DNA of 64,000 nucleotides from Bettongia penicillata ogilbyi (Eukaryota; Chordata; Mammalia; Diprotodontia; Potoroidae): contig JAJHZJ010000336.1 in the NCBI GenBank assembly GCA_023548195.1, positions 1,468,704 to 1,532,703 of the forward strand, read 5' to 3'. The translations under genes and the position numbers were made by a program. The notes under the pieces were generated by a model. The model saw only the letters and a list, made by a program, of their open reading frames with translations. It did no database searches and was not told the DNA's origin. This document shows, piece by piece, positions 11,701-19,150 of this stretch (position 1 is its first letter; each line of letters begins with the position of its first letter).

Positions 11701-14700
11701 TCAAGGAAATTTTTCTTATTTTGTATTTCATTTTTTGTATTCCAAACCCAATATGGGTCTGCCATATGACTGAAAACAACAGAACAAATGTACAACTATA
11801 CTATTTCTGAGGGGATCTGTTTTTGTAATGATTATTGCATTATAATATTGGTTAGGTCTTTTTTTGCTAAAAGAGTTACATTTTGTAAGTTCCACAACAT
11901 TTTAATAACAGTAAAATCACTTCTATGATCTGCAGAAATATGTAAATTAAATATTGGCATATGTTTTTGGTTGTTCTTGTTTCTCACAAGTCCCAAGGAC
12001 AAAAGAAAGTTACCAGCATGATAGAAAGTAAAAATATCCGCAAAGGAATATTTCAGATTGAATGGGAACATAAGAAAATGGAGATGGAAATGGAAGATTT
12101 AAACCAAAAGGCTTGGGATATTCAGATGTTGTTTCTTTCAAGACATCGTCAAAAGGTAATTACTCTTTTGCACATACGGTGTTTTTTACCATTCACACGG
12201 ATCCAGTAGCGTTTTACAAAACATCTTCTGATCACATAATTTCGTTCTACAAATCCCTGGACTATGGGATACAGATGATAATGTGAATGATCAAATCACT
12301 CATAATCTCTATACACATCTTAATCTCTAAGGTAGGCAGAAATATGTCATAGCAAACCATCTTTGAATTCAAATGACACTGACATATACCAGTAATCATT
12401 AAGTGCCTACCCTGAGATAGGTAGACCCCAAAGATACAAAGAGGGAAGTCAAACAATCTCTGTCTGCAAAGAGCTCACATTCTGTCAGGAGGATCAGGAT
12501 ATAAACACATGGAGCTATACAAAAATACATGTCAAATAGATACAGTTTGATGGCACTAATAGAGAGTGAGATCAAAAGGTCTCATAGAGAAGAGACCACT
12601 TGAGCAGGATCTTGAAGGAAGCTAATGATCCTAAGAGGCTGAAGTGAGGTGGAAGTGCATCCTAGCTTTGGCAGGACAAGCCAGTACAATGACTTAGAGA
12701 AAGGAACTATAGTACTATATATGAGGAACAAGAAAAAGGGAGGTTAAATGTGCCAAAAGAAATGTAAAGAAGAGTAATGCATAAGGAGGGTCAGTGTGAA
12801 AGGTAGGTTGTGAAAGAATTTAAATGCCATAGAGAATTTATAATTTATCCTAAAGGTAACAGGGAGCCATTGGAGTTTAGAGAGAAGAAAAATGACATGG
12901 TAAGACCTGAACTTTAGGAAAATTACTGTGGTAGCTCTACAGAAGATAGAAAATTGGGAAAGATTTGGGGTGAAGACATCGTGGATGATAAGCTAGCAAA
13001 ATAGATAGAATAGAAAAATAAGCAGGAAGAGATCCAGGAGATAACAGTGTCAACGAAACCTCAGAGAGGACATCATATCTGGGAGGAAAGGGTATACAAA
13101 ATAGAGATAAAGGACAGTATCTAGGGAAGGTGCTGGTTTCTAATAAATCTTTTTTAGGTATGTAAGAGTCTTGGGCATGTTTTTAGGTAGCAGAAAATGA
13201 ACCAGTAGAAAGGGGGAAATGGAGGAAGATAATTGTAGGGGCAGATCAGGGAGAAGAAAGGAAAGGATTAAGGAAACAATTTTAGGCTTTGTCCTGGGCA
13301 AAGAGAAGTGGCATCTCATCATCGGAGATTGGAATAAAGAAGGAGAAAATTAGAATAATGCCAAGACTTTATAAAATGCAAAGGAAAAAATAGATAAATA
13401 GCCTCTATTTTCTCTGTAGATTACGTGTTAGCTAAGGTTTTCAACTGAGAGGTGGTGAGGAAGGATACCAATGGAATATTGTGGAGGGAACAGAATGTAT
13501 AGCCATTTTGGGGAGAGAATCAAGTAAAAGGGCTAGACCAAACTGAAATTAGGTAGCACAAATTTGTATTGAACTTGGTTCAGTTCAGATGTGTGATGTC
13601 ATCCAGCTCTATTCAACAACATGTGACTGATTAGGAGTAAAAAAGGAAAATGTTGGTAATAATACAGAATTGGGGTTTGGCGAAGCATGTTCAGTAAAAG
13701 GACATGGGAGATAAGAATTTAAAAGCAGAAGACAGAGAATAGTTAGACTTTTGAACTAAAGGGTATATATGTTGGAAAAAGAATAAATTGAAAACAGAGC
13801 AGGGGTGATGACTTGCAAAAGTACTGACTTGTAAAGGGATTAGAGATCACAGTGAGGACAAAGAATGGCTTTGGAAGAGAGTAAGGCACAGGAAAGGACT
13901 GAATGATAAAAATTAATAATATACTAATTACATAAATGACAAGCTAGTAACTAGTTAAATTAGTGACTTAGCAGTGATATATATATATGTATGTATGTAT
14001 GTATGTATAAGTGAAAAAAGCGAAACACTAGTGATTTATTACAAGTCAAAATAAAATAATGTGAGGCTTTCATGTATACTAATTTCATCTTTCTTCCCCA
14101 CCAGTTCTTAAACGAACCGAACTATGATCTCCTGATCGGCTACCAGATTGCTATGATGGAGCAGAATATAGTTATTATAGATAAAGTAAGAAACAACCTT
14201 GCTAATCATCATGATATAGTTTCAAAGCATTGTCTTATTAGTGTTAGAGAATTGCCTACAGCACTAAGGATTGTGAGTAACCTGCCCAAGGTAACATAAT
14301 ATGTGTCAGAGGTAAGATTTGTCCCCCACCAGGTCTTGACTCTGAGTCCAGCTCTCCATCTACTCTTACACAGTGCAACTCTCTAAGATTGTAAGTGACA
14401 GAGGAAATGCCAACCTGCATCAGTAGCAGGAGTTTCTTTATATAGGAGTTTCCTATGTCAGTGAAATCACAGGCTCCTAACTTCTATCCCAGATCCATCT
14501 AATATCATAAGTTCTAAAATGTTTCAGGTAAGTTTCAAGGTAAAATTAATGGTTTTAATTATTTGAAATTTCTATTCATTTCAGAAAATATTTTTAAATA
14601 CTTTATGCATAAAGTTCTGTCTTAGGTGCTAGGAAGACAAGAATGGGGGGAAGAAACTCAAACAGTCCTTCAAAGTCCACTGGGAATAAGGTGGGAGTAG

Positions 14701-17402
14701 ACAATAGAATACATACGGAAAATGACAAGGTAATTTGACAAGAAAGTACCAACACCTACAAGGAGGAGTAAAGGCTTCATGAAAGAAGAGAAATTAAATG
14801 GAGTCTTGAATATAAGTGAGCATTCATAGAGAAGATTTTTTTTAAAAAAAGGAGTACATTCTAGGCATGAAAGATAGTTTACACAAATGGATAGAAGTAA
14901 GAGATGGAATATCAATTTTGTTAAAGTCAAATTTAGCTAGAATGTAGAGTGTGTGAAAGGAAGTAATTTGAAGTAGGATTGGAAAGATAGGTTAGCACCA
15001 GATTGTAGAGTTCCATAAATGCCAGACTGAGGAGTTTGAATTTTATCTTAGAAGCAGTAAGGAAGTCCTGATGGTTTTTAAGTATGGGAATGACATTATT
15101 AGATCTGTGCCTAAGGAAGATTATTTTGACAGCTCTTGTAAAGAGGGTGGACTGGAGAATGCAGGACTAGAAACAGGACTCCCAAAAGATGAACCTGAAT
15201 GACAGGGAGGATGGCAGTATGTTCCACAAAAATAGAGAAGTGTGAACCCATGGGAGTACATAAGAAGACCAAAATAGAAATATAGAAAAGAAAAAGATAA
15301 GAAGATCCAGGCTAGAACCTTGGGGGACACCTGTACTTAGGAGGCAATGTTATTAGCAGCAGGGAAGAGCTACTCAGTGGGAAAAGGTTGAAGATGGGGA
15401 AGGAATAAATTATGGGGAAAACTACTAGAAATGGCAGAGGACAAAGAAATCAAGGTCACAAAGAAAAGGGTTAACCTTGGTAAGAAGAGCTACATTTTCC
15501 TTGAGAAAAGGAGGAGACAAAAGATAAATAAGAAGAGGGGTTTTGAAATATAGATTAGGACCGAAGGACTTGGCAAATAAGGTTGATTTTCTTAGTTACT
15601 CCATTAGGAGCTGAAGAAAAGAGAAGGTTTAAAACCAAGTGAAAGTGTGAAAATCAATCAGACAAATAAAAAAGACAGCAAGGGCCCAATTGAAAACACT
15701 ATGAATTTTCAGGAATATTACATAACATCTACCAGCAGGGTTTAGGATATCAGGAAAAGTAGCAAAAAAGGAGGATGTTAGGTGGCACATCAGTCTGAAC
15801 ATTGGCAAGGAATTAAAAGCAGAAGAGAACTGCCGAATAATAAAGGGCTGAGGGAGTGGAAACCATGAAGAGCTGAACTGGTTACTGTGGTCAAGAATAA
15901 GAAAGGACATCAATGATAGATTATGGGTAGGGGAACATCTGAGGTTGTCTAAAAGTAAGTTATTAGGCACAGGACTTTAGACCAACAACATTAAATTAGG
16001 GTCCTTTAATTCTTAGTAATACTGTGGAGACAATTAGGTCAAGGGCTTGTGAAGTTAGCAACATAAATATTATCTGTGTCTCAGTTGGTTAATGTTTAAA
16101 AAAAAATTCTTTTGTGCTCCATATTGTAAATGCTTTAAAAAGATGTATCACCTAATCAAAAGTTTGATTGCTTTATCTGTTATAATCTGTGTTAAAAATA
16201 AATTTAAAAAAAAAGAATAAGAAAGGACAGCCATCAAGCCAGAGTAGGGTTGATAAAATGGGAGAGGAGACAGGAAAGAAAGGAGTAAAGTCTACAGGAA
16301 GGATGAAGAATATGTTTGAGAGGAGTTGAGGCAAATGGAGGGATTGAAAAACAGGAGATTATGACCAGAAAAAGAATCTCAGAAATCTGTAATCATCGTC
16401 CATTACCAATCCAAGACACACTGTAATAAGCTATCCTCTAACCAGCTATCTGCAACAAATCGCATAGTGTAACATCCTGTACCTATAAATTATATCTTCA
16501 GAGATTAAGAATTTGGTAGCACTAGTTTGCTATTTATAAAACATCAGCTAGTTATCTGTCTAATTAAATATATGTAGTCTCTTCTATGTGTATCGCACAG
16601 AATAAATTCTAAATGTTTTTGATAATGAGTTATATAATTTATTACAACAAATTCATTTTGGGTTGAGAAAAGTCATGTCTATTTGTGTGTGTGTGTGCGT
16701 TTCTATTGCTTTAGTCATACAAAAGGTGTTGGTTCTTGTTAATGTTATCAATGATAATTCATATATCTAGGAACTGTTAATTTTTAATAGCATCCTTAAT
16801 AAAGTAATAAGTTCCAATGCCCTTTTCTCACCAATATTTTTTGGGAAATTATATAATTGCCAGGCTCACAAAAGAGAGGTGGAAGCCTTCAAAAAATTAC
16901 TCAAGCAACTAGGAAGGTTTATCACTCAAAGAGATTTAGCAAATTATACTCTAAGTTGTAAACTAAAAGAAGAGTTGGTGACCGTCAGCGAAAGAAGACA
17001 AATCTGTAATTCACTTGGTAAGCCAAATTACCTTTCTACAGTTAAAAAGTTGGCAGGAAGCTGCATTATCAGAAAGTTTTATTACTGCAGTACACAAAGC
17101 TCTTAGCCTTTAAAATGTTTTCCCTAGTTTAATGGTTTTGTTAAACCATTCGAGATAGATTAGGATTTTTTCAATACTTTAGACAGTGATTCCACTAATT
17201 TTCTGGGGATTTTTTTGGTTTCTTTTTGTAAATAGGATCCAAGCTGACTTGCGAAAAGATTTCCAGGGAACGATATGAGACTGTGCTGCAACAACAAAAG
17301 CTAGCAGATATTTCAAGAAGCCAGGCTGAACAGATTGCAATTTTGCAGGCAGAAGTAGAAAGACTAAGAATGAAAACATTTCCTGCACTTGTTCATATGT
17401 AG
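2568..17402 (+). CDS. CFAP43: CFAP43 (WDR96), last five coding exons
   Basis: This is the C-terminal 241 residues of cilia- and flagella-associated protein 43. It joins 2568-2727, 11991-12155, 14105-14185, 16864-17017 and 17236-17402. Every junction has AG acceptor and GT donor and keeps one open frame; the introns contain stops. The product is almost wholly charged coiled coil, with signatures such as [60 protein letters not shown] and [17 protein letters not shown] recognise these as the end of CFAP43. The family has N-terminal WD40 repeats, which lie upstream of this window, and a long C-terminal coiled coil. CFAP43 works with CFAP44 in the tether/tether-head of inner dynein arm I1/f in motile cilia and sperm tails; its loss causes sperm flagellar defects. 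No frameshift or stop is seen, so the copy looks functional. The paralog CFAP44 is the main alternative. Confidence 0.85.
2820..3455 (-). mobile_element. Old LINE-1 3' end fragment
   Basis: In reverse orientation it carries the usual phrases of the marsupial L1 ORF2 C-terminus and 3'UTR (GATGGGCATCTCCTTTGTTTCCAGTT, AAGACTGCTATA, TTCCAAATTGCTTTCTAGA). These are strongly diverged from the younger copies at 56173-57798 and 62132-63038. It lies in the CFAP43 intron. Confidence 0.65.
3465..4700 (+). repeat. Ancient ~1 kb dispersed repeat, interrupted copy
   Basis: The pieces 3465-3665 (GGAAAGGTAAAAAGCTAAGTT..., GAGCCACTTGAGTTTATTGA), 4085-4345 and about 4600-4700 (GGATATGTTGAATTTGAGATG) follow the order of the repeat seen again at 12350-13350, 14560-16400 and 24850-26030. 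A fragment of the same family's 5' part sits within it at about 4390-4600. Positions 3666-4084 hold about 420 bp of unassigned sequence with no repeat phrase and no long open frame. Confidence 0.5.
4790..5479. other. CFAP43 intron, nothing recognised
   Basis: AT-rich sequence with scattered short open frames that lack splice or family signals. I see no repeat I can name. Confidence 0.4.
5480..5765 (-). mobile_element. Old LINE-1 ORF2 fragment
   Basis: The phrases AATTTGCCTCTGAGTACT..., AATCTCATAGGCTTTGAAA and TCATCCACCCAAATG match, in reverse, the L1 ORF2 stretch between endonuclease and reverse transcriptase. The copy is highly decayed. Confidence 0.55.
5800..6060 (+). mobile_element. CORE-SINE (MIR-like)
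   Basis: It contains the CORE phrases GACACATACTGGCTGTGTGA and GAGCAAGTTATTTAATGTC, then GGTGCAGAGAAGGTGCTGACC and a tail with CCAATGAAATCATAGGTCC. The same tail recurs at about 14380-14500 and, reversed, at 44365-44600 and 63785-64000. Confidence 0.6.
6061..6714 (-). mobile_element. Probable decayed LINE-1
   Basis: A T-rich stretch whose phrases resemble reversed L1 linker/ORF1 sequence. The match is weak, and no gene or clear boundary is visible. Confidence 0.3.
6715..6965 (-). mobile_element. MAR1/WSINE-type SINE
   Basis: A near-complete reverse copy. It runs from GTTGTTAAGTCACTTCTGTC through TTTGAGGTCTTGGCAAAGATACTG, ACAGATGAGGAAACTGAAGC, CACACAGTAGTAAGTGTCTGAGG and TCTTCCTGACTTCAGGC. 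This is the standard order of the abundant marsupial tRNA-derived CORE-SINE. Confidence 0.75.
6966..8439. other. CFAP43 intron, unassigned pyrimidine-rich DNA
   Basis: Long T- and C-rich tracts (for example 7260-7400) and a GGGGGG-containing stretch near 8250. It may be ancient L1 in reverse. No exon signal and no repeat that I can name with confidence. Confidence 0.35.
8454..9106 (+). promoter_or_regulatory. HAL1 5'UTR, GC-rich internal promoter region
   Basis: An L1-like 5'UTR with the AAGATGGCGGAGTAGA start motif (a potential YY1 site, AAGATGGCGG) at 8467-8476 and high GC with many CpGs to about 8900. Non-LTR elements normally carry an internal promoter here. Open frames on both strands are composition artefacts. 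Promoter activity is inferred. Confidence 0.5.
9107..10208 (+). pseudogene. HAL1 ORF1 (L1 ORF1p-like), one frameshift
   Basis: This encodes an L1 ORF1p-type RNA-binding chaperone of about 366 residues. It begins [17 protein letters not shown]. Residues ~55-175 form a long coiled coil ([20 protein letters not shown] repeats). An RRM-like part follows ([12 protein letters not shown]), and the C-terminal domain ends ...[11 protein letters not shown] 1-base excess of A in the A-run at about 9635-9641 shifts the frame, giving two overlapping 191-codon frames (9107-9682 and 9633-10208). The copy at 60471-61043 reads through this point as [11 protein letters not shown], which supports a single A insertion here. 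Otherwise it is intact, so the copy is fairly young. Confidence 0.85.
11291..11990. other. CFAP43 intron, nothing recognised
   Basis: AT-rich intron downstream of the HAL1 duplication. It contains a T9 run at about 11642 and the pyrimidine-rich acceptor before 11991. No repeat or exon is recognised. Confidence 0.5.
11991..12155 (+). CDS. CFAP43: CFAP43 exon (fourth from last)
   Basis: This 165-nt exon encodes 55 residues in phase 0/0. Acceptor TTTCTCACAAG is followed by the exon, and donor GTAATT starts at 12156. It begins [20 protein letters not shown] and ends ...[10 protein letters not shown]. It is a dense heptad-like coiled coil rich in E, K and M. The preceding intron is about 9.3 kb and contains the full-length HAL1 at 8454-11276 in the sense orientation. 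Confidence 0.88.
12350..13420 (+). repeat. Ancient ~1 kb dispersed repeat, long copy
   Basis: Shared phrases in order: ATTAAGTGCCTACC, AAAGAGCTCACATTCTGTC, CAGGATCTTGAAGGAAGC, AAAGGTAGGTTGTGAAAG, CAGGGAGCCATTGGAGTTTA and GACATGGTAAGACCTGAAC. The same order is seen at 14560-16400 and 24850-26030, and reversed at 18090-18290 and 35990-36165. It has no coding capacity. I cannot name the family. Confidence 0.55.
13978..14010. repeat. Microsatellite (TA)n(TGTA)n
   Basis: ATATATATATATGTATGTAT followed by further GTAT units, about 95 bp before the 14105 exon. Confidence 0.85.
14105..14185 (+). CDS. CFAP43: CFAP43 exon (third from last)
   Basis: This is an 81-nt exon of exactly 27 codons: [20 protein letters not shown] followed by NIVIIDK. 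The acceptor is CTTCCCCACCAG and the donor GTAAGA. The short phase-0 exon could be skipped without a frameshift. The open frame continues into intron sequence to 14299, which is not coding. Confidence 0.87.
14190..14510. mobile_element. CORE-SINE fragments
   Basis: A reversed MIR-type core lies at about 14235-14365 (GAATTGCCTACAGCAC, TGCCCAAGGTAACATAATATG, AGCTCTCCATCTACTC). A forward SINE tail lies at about 14385-14500 (GGAAATGCCAACCTGCATCA, CAGTGAAATCACAGGCTCC). Confidence 0.5.
14560..16400 (+). repeat. Ancient ~1 kb dispersed repeat, longest copy
   Basis: It has the same phrase order as the 12350 copy: GAAAGATAGGTTAGCACCAG, AATGCCAGACTGAGGAGTTT, TTTATCTTAGAAGCAGTAAG and GACAGCTCTTGTAAAGAGGG. 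The sequence then continues far into the 3' part (GGGGGACACCTGTACTTAGG, AAGAGCTACTCAGTGGG). The retrocopy at 15910-16212 interrupts it cleanly, and the repeat resumes at 16230. Confidence 0.5.
15910..16212 (+). mobile_element. Poly(A)-tailed retrocopy of unknown RNA, 17-bp TSD
   Basis: A 303-bp insert ends AAAATAAATTT plus A9. It is bounded by perfect 17-bp direct repeats AAGAATAAGAAAGGACA (15893-15909 and 16213-16229). This is the hallmark of L1-mediated retroposition. The body has no L1, SINE or HAL1 phrase and no open frame. It looks like the 3'UTR end of a host mRNA, with the AATAAA signal just before the tail, that is, a 5'-truncated processed pseudogene. The parent gene is not identified. 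Confidence 0.72.
16401..16863. other. CFAP43 intron, nothing recognised
   Basis: AT-rich intron with a short (GT)7 run at about 16685. It leads to the acceptor of the 16864 exon. No other feature is seen. Confidence 0.5.
16864..17017 (+). CDS. CFAP43: CFAP43 exon (second from last)
   Basis: This 154-nt exon begins [20 protein letters not shown] and ends ...ERRQICNSL plus one base. The acceptor is AATTGCCAG and the donor GTAAGC at 17018. The final G pairs with GA of the next exon to make a glycine codon (phase 1). The exon is coiled coil, interrupted by a cysteine-containing segment ([17 protein letters not shown]). The next intron is only 218 bp. Confidence 0.88.
17236..17402 (+). CDS. CFAP43: CFAP43 terminal coding exon
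   Basis: The exon follows acceptor TTTTTGTAAATAG. It reads (G)[20 protein letters not shown]..., then an A/E/Q-rich helix, and ends [17 protein letters not shown] with TAG at 17400-17402. The [10 protein letters not shown] end was one of the main clues for the gene assignment. The 3'UTR follows directly. Confidence 0.9.
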
Positions 17403-17606
17403 AAATGATGATAAAAGCATGAAGACATCACATTTTAAAATCTATTCTCATTTTCTTAAAATTTCTTTTCTCTAGTGGCAGAAAAATTAAATACTCTTAA
17501 TTTACTGTCTCCTGCCTCCATCCCTTAAGTGAAACTCTTTGGTCCCTCCCAGAAAGTTGTAGAAATAGAAGTTTTGTCCTGTACAAATAAAAGTGTTACA
17601 TCCTTG
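17403..17606 (+). other. CFAP43: CFAP43 3'UTR
   Basis: A short AT-rich untranslated region of about 200 nt runs from the stop codon to the expected cleavage site. The cleavage site is inferred from the AATAAA at 17586 and the T/GT-rich tract that follows at about 17609-17621. A second AATAAA at 17690-17695 would give a UTR of about 310 nt. Confidence 0.65.
17586..17591 (+). terminator. CFAP43 poly(A) signal AATAAA
   Basis: A canonical hexamer lies 184 nt after the stop, with a downstream TGTGTCC-T7 element about 20-30 nt further on, as expected for cleavage and polyadenylation. An alternative AATAAA is at 17690. Confidence 0.65.
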
Positions 17607-17849
17607 AATGTGTCCTTTTTTTAAAGATATGAACAAAATTTCTATTCTGTTGTATTAATTTACCCATAGATTTGACATTTGTTTTTAAAAATAAAGCATT
17701 AAATATATGCGGACTGTCTTCCCTCCAGGTTCCATGGATTTAATTATCATATATATACTTATGATTTCCAGATCTGAAAATTCATTGTTAAGTCTCTCTC
17801 CTAGGCTCTATTCTCACATTGTCAGCTGCCTATTGAACATTTCTAACTA

Positions 17850-18290
17850 AACATTTCAGAAATCTCAAAAACTCAGCATTCCCCCACCCCCCCAAAAAAC
17901 CCTACCCTTCCTTCTCAATTTTCCTCTTTCTGTTGAGAACACAACCATCCTTCCCGTCACCTAACTTGGCAACCTCAGTGCATCGTTCTCAACTATTAAC
18001 ACTCACTCCACATGTAAAGCAGTTACCAAGTCTTGTCAGTTCTCACACGGTCATCACCCTAGTTCAGGCTCTCACAATCTCTCCTGATTACTGCAGTAGC
18101 CTCTCACATGATCTCCCTGTTTTATCCCTCCTCACTGCAATCCATCCTTCCAAAAGCTGACCAAGTAATTTGCTTAAAATTCAGGCAGGTCTGTCATTCT
18201 CCTACTCAAATGTCAGTAGCTCTATATTATCTTTAGATCAAGTAATGATAACCACCTTTTGGTCCTGCAGACAAAGTCCTGGGTACTCAG
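17850..18290 (-). repeat. Ancient ~1 kb dispersed repeat, reversed fragment
   Basis: CTGATTACTGCAGTAGCCTC..ATGATCTCCCTGTTTT and CTGCAATCCATCCTTCC are the reverse complement of the central part of the repeat at 25400-25470 (GGAGGATGGATTGGAG). The fragment lies just past the CFAP43 poly(A) site. The first part (17850-18080) is assigned only tentatively. Confidence 0.45.
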
Positions 18291-18539
18291 GACACTGCTT
18301 GTAGACTAAGTAGTTTATGCAGCGCTCCCCAAGTTCTTGGGGTCCTGTCACTGACCTTGGGCTTGAACAAAGGGTTAGAAAGGAAGCCATTTGTCAGGTG
18401 GCTCAAAAAGTGCTACCACCACTGCCTAAAATCACAAAGCAACTATCATTTTTAATTTTTACAAAGCTCTAGTCAGGTCCTCATATGACTTCTAGTTATA
18501 CGTGTCTAGATCTGAAAGGGGAAAACTACTAGAGTTTCA

Positions 18540-18935
18540 CTATTTCTCACTTCAATATTTTTTTCAATATTTAATATGCCATGATATTTGGTATAATCAG
18601 TAAGTATTGAATTAATTATCTATGGTGCCTGTAAGCATAATGTAATAATTTTCCTGTTTGCCTTTTTAATCGTGTCTATTTTTTACTAAAACTTTATCTG
18701 AAATCATGATTATTACCCCCTTTTTATTTTCAATTCAGGGACACATAAGAGACTTTGTTCTAGTCTCTTTTCTTTTAACTCTATGTGAATCTATAAGAAA
18801 TATTTTGTTGGATTCTGTTTTACATTCTGCTATCCTCTTTCATTTTCTGGATTGCATTTATACCATTGAGATTCATGGCTATAATTGTCCATCGTGTATT
18901 TCATTCCATCCTGTCCTATTGTAGTATTTTCTCTC
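18540..18935 (-). mobile_element. LINE-1 ORF2 5' fragment (endonuclease region)
   Basis: In reverse it matches the start of L1 ORF2: ATCATGATTATTACCCCC, ATTTTGTTGGATTCTG, CATTCTGCTATCCTC and CATGGCTATAATTGTCC. The equivalent forward sequence is at 52130-52400. The copy is decayed. Confidence 0.6.
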
Positions 18936-18944
18936 TTCACTCTC

Positions 18945-19150
18945 ATAGTAGCTCAGTGGCACAGCTGTTGGGACTGGAGTCAGGAAGACTCAAATTCCAA
19001 ACTGACATAGACACTTACTAGCTGGGTGATCCTAACCAGGTCACTTAACTCCTGTTTGCCTCAGTTTCCTCAACTACAAAATGGGGATAATAAGAGCACC
19101 TACCTCATAGCAGCATTGTAAGGATTTCAGCAGGTGAAAGATGAAATGAC
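18945..19150 (+). mobile_element. CORE-SINE (MAR1/MIR type)
   Basis: A forward copy: GCTCAGTGGCACAGCTGTTG, CTGGAGTCAGGAAGACTC, GACACTTACTAGCTGGGTGA, AGGTCACTTAACTCC, TGCCTCAGTTTCCTCAACTA and AAATGGGGATAATAAGAGCA. Confidence 0.75.
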
